A model generated the notes under the pieces. That model saw only the letters and a list, made by a program, of their open reading frames with translations. It did not search any database and had not been told where the DNA came from. A DNA stretch of 64,000 nucleotides. It comes from Scedosporium boydii. Its lineage: Eukaryota; Ascomycota; Sordariomycetes; Microascales; Microascaceae. The stretch is taken from positions 58,007-122,006 of the forward strand of contig NJFT01000115.1 of assembly GCA_002221725.1 (NCBI GenBank), in the 5' to 3' direction. Positions 57,308 to 64,000 of this stretch are shown here, in pieces (position 1 is the first letter of the stretch; each line of letters opens with the position of its first letter). The translations under genes were made by a program, and so were the position numbers.

Positions 57308-60300
57308 TGTGATTTGGTTTGTGCGAAGTTGGGGTGTTTTAAAATGGAGAGTAGAAAGCAAGAAGCCTTTCTGCAAGTCGAGACTATTGAAGTCGATTGA
57401 AGTCGGCGAAAGATTCGAGAGAAATACGAGTTCGTTTGCTTTTGGGAATAAATGAGAACCGGAAGGGAGGAGAAGAAGGGGACAGAGGCGGTGCGCCGGG
57501 CGCGTGGAGGGGGATGGGGCTTGTTTATATTCGCTAGCGGGGGGCGGAAGGCAGGTGCGCAATCAGTAAAAAATAAAAATAAAATGGGGACCAAGACCAG
57601 ACCACCACATTTTCCACGAGGAATTAAATAACACCCTCCCGTGCGTGTGCTCTCTCTTTTCTCCCTCGCCCTCGTTCTTCAGTCAGACAACGCAGCATTT
57701 GATCAAGTGCATTTGATTGACGCTCCCTCGCTCATTTGGTACAAGTCACAGCTTTCCAAGTGTCGTGTCTGGGCCCCGTTCCACCCTCCATCAACGGTCT
57801 TCTTATCCGCTTGTCCTCGCCGTCTTGCTCGTGCTCGCTCCCTTTTCTTTTCTCCCCCTCCCTTGCTTTCCTTCCTTTCCTTCCATTTACCTCGGACTCG
57901 ATCGGTCCATCCCCCCTTCCCGGCTCGTTTCATCAACGGATCTTGCTGCCAGGACCTGCTCCCCCAAAATGGAGCTTCCCGATGTGTACCTTCGTAATTT
58001 CCTCCCACAGACGTAGACCGCGTCTGAGGACAATTGTATTGAGCTTGAGAAGCTTGTCCGAAGCGACGTAATCGCATGCGAATTGGCCCATTCTTTCCTC
58101 GGATCTCTCTTACGCTTTTTGCCTTCTGCCCCCGAACGCACTTTCCGGCCCCCATTCGCACCCTGGTTTTGAGGGTTTTAGCCTTTCTTCGACGCTCGTC
58201 TGAAGCTTATCTCGCGTCAGCTGGCTAAGCTTTCCAGCCCCCGTTCACTCTTGCTTCGAAGAGCCCCAACAGGCCTCGAATCATTTAATCCTTGATTGAT
58301 CAATTTTAAATCTCCTCGTGAAGCAATGGTTATGATTAGGCGGCCTTGTGGTCCAGTCTAGTCCTGCCCTGTCCTCTGCGCCTGCCCTCACTGATTATCG
58401 CCAGGCTCGTCCTCGCTGTTGTGCCGCCACATCCATCTCCCTCAATCTCTCTTCTCCGTCCGCCTCTCTCCCACCCTCCATCACTCACTCTCCTCTCTCT
58501 CCGCCCCTACCCGTCAGTCACCTCATGCTCTCGTCCTCTTGACCGCACAAATATCGCTTCCTGACACTTCATACCTGGTCCTCTCCCCATTTTCTGATTG
58601 GCCCGTCACCCTCTTTGCAACAACACACCTCGCCATCTCTAGCTTCCCATTCTCTCTCCCAGTTTCTCCCCGCCCAACCTGGATGATTTTTCCAATCAAC
58701 CCACCATCCCCCGCGACACTTTTCTCTTTTCTGTTCCCGACAACTCTCGTTTCTTCCCAACTCTCCCCCCTCCTTCGCCTGTTTCCATACCCCCCCTTGC
58801 ATTACGATGCCATGTGTCATTTCTCGTTTCACCCGGCGAAGCTTTCATGACTTTCCACCCCCGTCATTGCCCGCCACCTTCCGACCCGAATGATGCCCGT
58901 CCACGCCGCGTTCAACCACGACTTGCCAAATTTCGCACACAATCATCCACCTCAACCCAAGCATGACACTTGTCGCATTCGTAGTACGCAATTATTGTAA
59001 TATTCGTGAAATTGAATTTATTGTAAACTATGTGTAGTTTTTATTTCTCTATCAATTCGTACCGTGTGCGACAATGCGCTCCGTAATTTTTGCCGCGATA
59101 TAAAGGTGTGAAGTTGTTGGGTGCATTTTTTGTGCGGGTCTGCGGGACCTCGCGTTCGGGATCAAAACATGAAGCTATCCAGACATCAGCACCCTGCATC
59201 TAGAATCCTTCACCACAACCCGCACAAGTCGAAAATATCAATTTTTATTGTCAAATTATCGAGTAAATAACTTATATTTCATATTTTCGGGTTCAATTTT
59301 TCGGATTTCCCTTTGATTCGCAAGTTCGGTGTAAGTGATGTTCTCGCAGCCCCGCGACGGTCGGGAGGGGAAAGCGATCAGTCGTTTTGCCTTGGCCTTG
59401 ACAAAGCTGCACCGGTCACCCATATCATAGTCAAATTGACCTTTTTATGAATTAAAATTGAGCCATTCATTGATTTTTGTTGTTTTAATGTTTTTGATCT
59501 ACATCAATTGTTCGAATGGGCTGGTGAGCTGCGAATTCGCCGTGTGGGCCTTGCAGGGCTGGGAAACGCGATCGCGTTTGGATGCCAAGATGTCTCCCAG
59601 TCACTTCGCATCCGAATTCCTTGACACAACATGATGATGTTCTTTTTTCTCTTTGTATATACGGTCTCTATTACATCCAGATATTTTATTTACAGGATTA
59701 TGAGCAATGTATTCCGTGGTGAACCCCGTCGCCGGAGGACATTAAAACATAGGGTACTTCTTATCGTCACACGCGAGCGAGCTACCTCTGACTCAACACC
59801 TGGGACGCTTCTTATCCTCGAACCCGTTACCGGCTGCTCTTTTTATTTTTCTGGGCCAATTCCTAAGTATAATGCCAAAGTTCATGAGTAATTTTGTATG
59901 TTGAGTCCAAGCCGTTGGCGGAAAAATCAGCCTTCTCACCGATACGCCTCGTGTCAGGTGAGCAGTGCCGCGTCTCGAGCACAAGCCCGAGTGCATGTCG
60001 TCCAGCAAGACTCCCCCAATTTCAACTCGAGATGCTCAAAAAGACCCTCAAACAATCAAATAACCTCCCACGAACAGATGGATATGCTCTATTCTCCCAA
60101 CACTGTCCGTTGACGCCTTGGGCGCCGCATCAGCCTGTCGCGACGTGGCCAACGGGCAGGGCGAGTTGGAGTGGGACCGGCCGTATCTCACCCACCCAGG
60201 AGCCGCACTCGGCGTTCCGGACGTCAAAACTCCATACTATCAAGGTCTTCGGCTTCCTCGATAATATTATGCCAAATCCCCAACCACCGGACCCCGAGCG

Positions 60301-62443
60301 TGGCCTGCGACGCGTGTGAAGCCGTCGCTCGCATTGTTGGGATTGCGTACTCGTCTTTCTCGGATGTGGTCGAGATGCATTACATAATCGAGGCGGATGT
60401 CACATGGGGTCCAAGGCGAAAGGGAGCGGGTGTCAAGTGGGGAAGGAAGCTAGGACCTTATCGACCAGGCCCAAATTTGCTCTGCGAACTGATTGCCTTG
60501 TTGGGCTTGGTGTCGACGCACTCCATTTTCGTTTTCTTCACTGTGCTTCTCCATTTACGTTTTATTGCCGCATGACGAAGTACAGCCGAACACACCCCCA
60601 TCCGACCGAGATCGAGTCTGTCGCCGATGCATCATCAAATATCCTCCTTTTACGCCTCGATCTGCCACTGATGTGAATTATTTCGCCCCCCAACAACCGC
60701 CATACAGAACGGAGCTTCTTTAGGTCCTCGGCCTTGATGAAGAAGATGTATGTAGTCCCCGCTTAGCATCAATCGATCACCAACCAACCGACCTCGATTT
60801 ATCCGAGAAGCTACTCATCTGGCACTCCCAAGAACCACTGGTTCGATCACGTACATAGTCGGAGGGGCTCTTGGCGGGATATCTATCGGCCCTCGTCCGT
60901 CTGTTCTCCGAGGGCATTTTTCCCCATCGCAGCGGTATAGACATACATACGTGGATTCACAGGAGCGATTTACATCCCATCTCAGCTCATACCCACCACC
61001 ATACTGCTCTTAAAGGTAGTCTTAAAGGGTATGCCGGCGGTCACACTTTCCGACACGTTTAACCTCGTCCATGACAAGCCGGACATGCATACAACAGCCC
61101 GTCGGGGATCATCTCCGTTCGCGGCCTTGACGAGTTCAATTTCGGACTTAAGGTCGGCCCTGAGTGGACTTCAGCTGACTAACCAAGCAGGGTGGCGGTA
61201 GACCTCTCCACCTCTCCACCTTGATATATCTATCTATTATTCTCAAGGCCCCAAATAGCTCATCCACAACAGTCCCCCTTTCACTCCTCATTACCTCCAT
61301 GTTTAACTCCCCCCTCCTAGCTTTGGGGTTGCGCCTGCCACATGGGCCCACTGGCTCGCACCAGATGGGGATCTCCATTGCAGCGGGATATTTTCCGTTT
61401 ACTCGATCCCTGGGCACCATATTTCAAAACGCTGCATGAACCAAATATCGTCAGTTGATCGTCTGATGGAAGTGCGGGATATTATCATCCCTTGTGTGAC
61501 TATCACGGGGTTTAGGAGAGACTGTTAGCTAGTAAGGAGATGGTTGAAGAAGGGCCGTCCTAGTGGTTTGTGGTTCTGCCACTTGTCGCCGTACACTTCC
61601 TGCCCCGTGGTGTCGAGGACCCCGCCCTTGCGATCCTCGAACGTCTTGTCGTAGACGATGGATGAAGAGAGAGCTTCACCCTCGCTGTCCATGGAGCCAA
61701 CAACGTCTTCTGTCATGGAGCCGTTCGTTCTCAAGCCCTGCTGGCGGATGAGCCGCTTTGACGAATGCTGTTTACGCAATATTATGGCAGGCCTGAGACT
61801 CCGCAGGGAGATTCGGAGCTACCTCGTCGACCTCCACCAGTGTGGAAAGTCTATACTCCGTGAACTAGTTTCTGTGGAAGCCTCTAATCGTACTGATGGG
61901 TCATCGCTCCGGAATATGCGTGGCATGAGCGCTGTAAATTCACACGTGAATTCTCACCTAGGAGGTATTCCGCAACGGCTGGTGATGGTTTGTCCTCTTC
62001 TTTGACGCTCCTCTGGGTAAAGCGAAGATGTCCAGCATATCCTGAGATTGCTTGAGCTTTCTCCGCTGTGGGAGGGGAGAATAAAATGGGTACATTTTGA
62101 ACTTGTAGTATTCAATGTACTTGGAGGGCATTGCCCTCAGTCACCTCTCGCTCGGAGCACGAGAGCTTAGGGCATTCGAAATTGAGAGTTCTCTCGTACC
62201 ACCCAATATCTCGCCCGCAAAGGAGTACCCGGGGCAAGCATTTGGTCGGACAGGACCTATTACATCTGCAAGTCTGGTGTCTACCATTACCTTCCCGTTG
62301 CCTGAATAGAGGTTAACAGAAATAACACTCACGACTACCATGTCCTGTGCGCCAACCTTGTTCTTATTCACTCATCACTCGCCTTCAATGTCCTTCGAGA
62401 TTGGTGAGATAAAATATGGAATATGGTCCTAGAGATCAAAGCC
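57308..62443. other. Long region without confident genes; pyrimidine-rich then AT-rich
   Basis: About 5.1 kb. From about 57,640 to 58,860 the plus strand is heavily C/T, and from about 58,960 to 59,500 it becomes AT-rich. Neither part has a recognisable gene. At 59.9-61.1 kb several short frames look like gene debris. A minus-strand frame at 61525-61779 has coding-like amino-acid use and an acceptor-like string before it, and may be an exon of an unrecognised gene. I call none of these as genes. Confidence 0.5.
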
Positions 62444-63793
62444 TCAACGGCCAAGGCCGCGCCAAGCCACCTTCCACCCACTCTTCAAACTTGGTTCGCC
62501 TCTACCTTCAGCCCCTCGACTATGTGGTTCGTCGTCGATATCACTCCCCTCGCAGACAACCTCAATATTGAGCAGTGTGTTTACAATCTCGAAATCCTCT
62601 CCTGTCGACGTCCCTCGCTTCATGAGTCCAGGGGCAACAACTAGCCGCACGTAGCCGCCCCCGTCCCTATGACTGATCGATGGGGATTTCTCCATCCACG
62701 TTGGATGAAATTCCCTCCCAACGCAGTTGGATAACCAAGTGATCTCAGCAGCTTGTTTGTTGATTGCTTTGTCTAGATCCGTAGCCTCCCCAACGACCCG
62801 AGTAAGATTCTCCACAAGATGGGTGGCTTCTGATCCTGAGAAGGCGCTCAGCCCTCTGCACATCTCCTCGATTCTCCTGCTTTCGTCTGAGCCTTGGATT
62901 CGATCGTTGTCAAAAAGAGCACTTGTCATGGCTTTCCATCGTAGGTATCTACACTTCGCTTCCGCATTTTGGCTATGAGGCTCTGGTAGCGGGATAAATG
63001 TCAGCTCGACTTCTCGTATCTACTAAGTATGGTGCTCGAGAGGCGATGGCGCGGCACGCTTACCGAGGACCTGACCTAAATTAGTTATGGCAGCGGCCGC
63101 TTTAGCACCCGCCCAGCGGAACTGGTGGAATATGTTTCTAGTTAAGAAAGACCACACCAATGCCTGCACAACCACCGGGCGCCAGTGCGATGACTGCATG
63201 CTGTTCTCGAAGTGTTCGAGAGGATAGTCAACAAGTGATTGTAAGGCTGTTAAAGCGTCCGTGGAGCTGACTCTCCTGGATCTGGCAGGCTTGTCTGTAA
63301 AATGTTGATAGGAAAAACTCCGAATGCTGAACCGCAGTTGTTTCCCTTTCCCTGCAAGTCCCTCGTCTGTCCCTTCGTAGTGAACTTGGCCCTGCGCCCG
63401 CAGCTTGTTCAGCTCTATTGTTGCCTGTTTCCAATCTTTGAATATCTCGTCCGCTTCTTGCACCTTATGCTGAAGATTGACCTTCGTCCGGCGATGCAGC
63501 TGTCTCTCTTCGTCCAAGTCCTTGTTGAGACTCTGGATTTTTAAGAGTAGTTCTTCGCAGTCGGCGACAGAGATAGGATCTGGCGGTGCGTCTACCCCTC
63601 GGTGGTGGTTAAGTCTTTCTCCTGGAATCTCGGTCGCTTCGGCGGTCTCAGCGTGCAGGTAGCCAATGGAGCCTTGGCGAGAGATAGGACCAGGGCCAGC
63701 GCTACCTGCGCTCCCAACATTCCTGGTGGCGATACCTCTCCCATCTTGACTCTCCATATCAACGTCGCTCTCGCTTCCCTTTCCCTTACACAT
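62444..63793 (-). CDS. Two-exon coiled-coil protein of unknown function
   Basis: Proposed protein of about 420 residues. Exon 1 (63064-63793) starts MCKGKGSES and holds a charged coiled-coil segment (ADCEELLLKIQSLNKDLDEE onward), then a conserved-looking block (SSHWRPVVVQALVW, then FRWAG). Exon 2 (62444-62982) continues with YLRWKAMTSALF. The intron (62983-63063, 81 bp) has a GTAAGC donor, a CTGAC branch site and a CCAG acceptor, and it joins the two blocks in frame. Fungal hypothetical proteins with a coiled coil, then HWRP..V.A..W and KW-x-A blocks, are common in Pezizomycotina and have no settled role; that link is from memory of layout. The true start may lie further upstream, because the frame before this ATG is open only back to a stop about 50 bases away and an upstream exon is possible. 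The 3' end could also splice on. Confidence 0.62.
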
Positions 63794-64000
63794 TGGGCTT
63801 CGAGAGGAAGGAGTCTGTTTCCTACTATTCGGCTTCGAGGAGGGTCAACAGTCGTAGTAAATTCTCCCCGCCGGCTTCTACTTAATGTTTCCTGTCGCGC
63901 TTCTAAGTTTGGAGGGGATTCTTGGAAGGACCACAAACCCAAGCCTAAGAGGTAGGGTCGGCCCTTCATGGCCTCTTCTCCCCTTTCCCTATCGCTAAGC
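63794..64000. other. Window edge, possible upstream exon
   Basis: A minus-strand frame here (up to 63969) is open in another register from the neighbouring gene. It may be an upstream exon of that gene or its leader. The window ends before this can be settled. Confidence 0.3.

Overview
The window reads as nuclear DNA of a filamentous ascomycete (Pezizomycotina). Four things point there: short introns (about 55-140 bp) with GT..AG ends and CTAAC/CTGAC branch sites; a block mutated in the manner of repeat-induced point mutation (RIP), with CpA/TpG almost absent and only C-to-T and G-to-A differences between repeat copies; a fungal PDR-type ABC transporter; and a linker histone with an alanine/lysine/proline tail. 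The species cannot be named from the sequence alone.

Bases 1 to about 19,670 are an AT-rich, RIP-decayed nest of LTR retrotransposons with no intact gene. A 7,469-bp Ty3/Gypsy-type element with a chromodomain (451-7919, minus strand) has two 434-bp LTRs and a perfect 5-bp target duplication (TACTA). It appears to have landed in a second Gypsy-type element on the plus strand, whose reverse transcriptase, RNase H and integrase remains lie at about 9.4-11.5 kb. A truncated second copy of the first family occupies 16,379 to about 19,880. Bases 12.2-16.4 kb are decayed repeat DNA that I could not assign.

From about 19.7 kb base composition becomes normal. A gene-poor stretch runs to 25.7 kb. Then come: a PDR-type ABC exporter (25739-30325, +); a small serine-rich coiled-coil protein (31399-32061, +); a single-span, PPxY- and Gln/Tyr-rich membrane protein (32779-33300, -); an LCCL-domain multi-span membrane protein (35691-37562, +); a secreted GH115 glucuronidase (38408-41648, +); a compact beta-carbonic anhydrase (44815-45505, +); an unrecognised 261-residue protein in five exons (48078-49164, +); a proline-rich NPF-motif protein (49445-51304, -); a secreted M14 zinc carboxypeptidase (52434-53855, -); and histone H1 (56389-57307, -). 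The last 6.7 kb hold a pyrimidine-rich tract, an AT-rich stretch, possible gene debris and a coiled-coil gene on the minus strand near the edge (62444-63793).

The genes do not form one obvious pathway or a biosynthetic cluster: no polyketide or peptide synthase is present. The secreted GH115 enzyme and the M14 carboxypeptidase fit a plant- or litter-associated life. The strongest structural observations are the nested retrotransposons with an exact target duplication and a roughly 190-bp unmutated island at one end of an otherwise RIP-decayed LTR. I saw no convincing wholly new system. The least explained coding units are the 261-residue protein and the Gln/Tyr-rich PPxY membrane protein.
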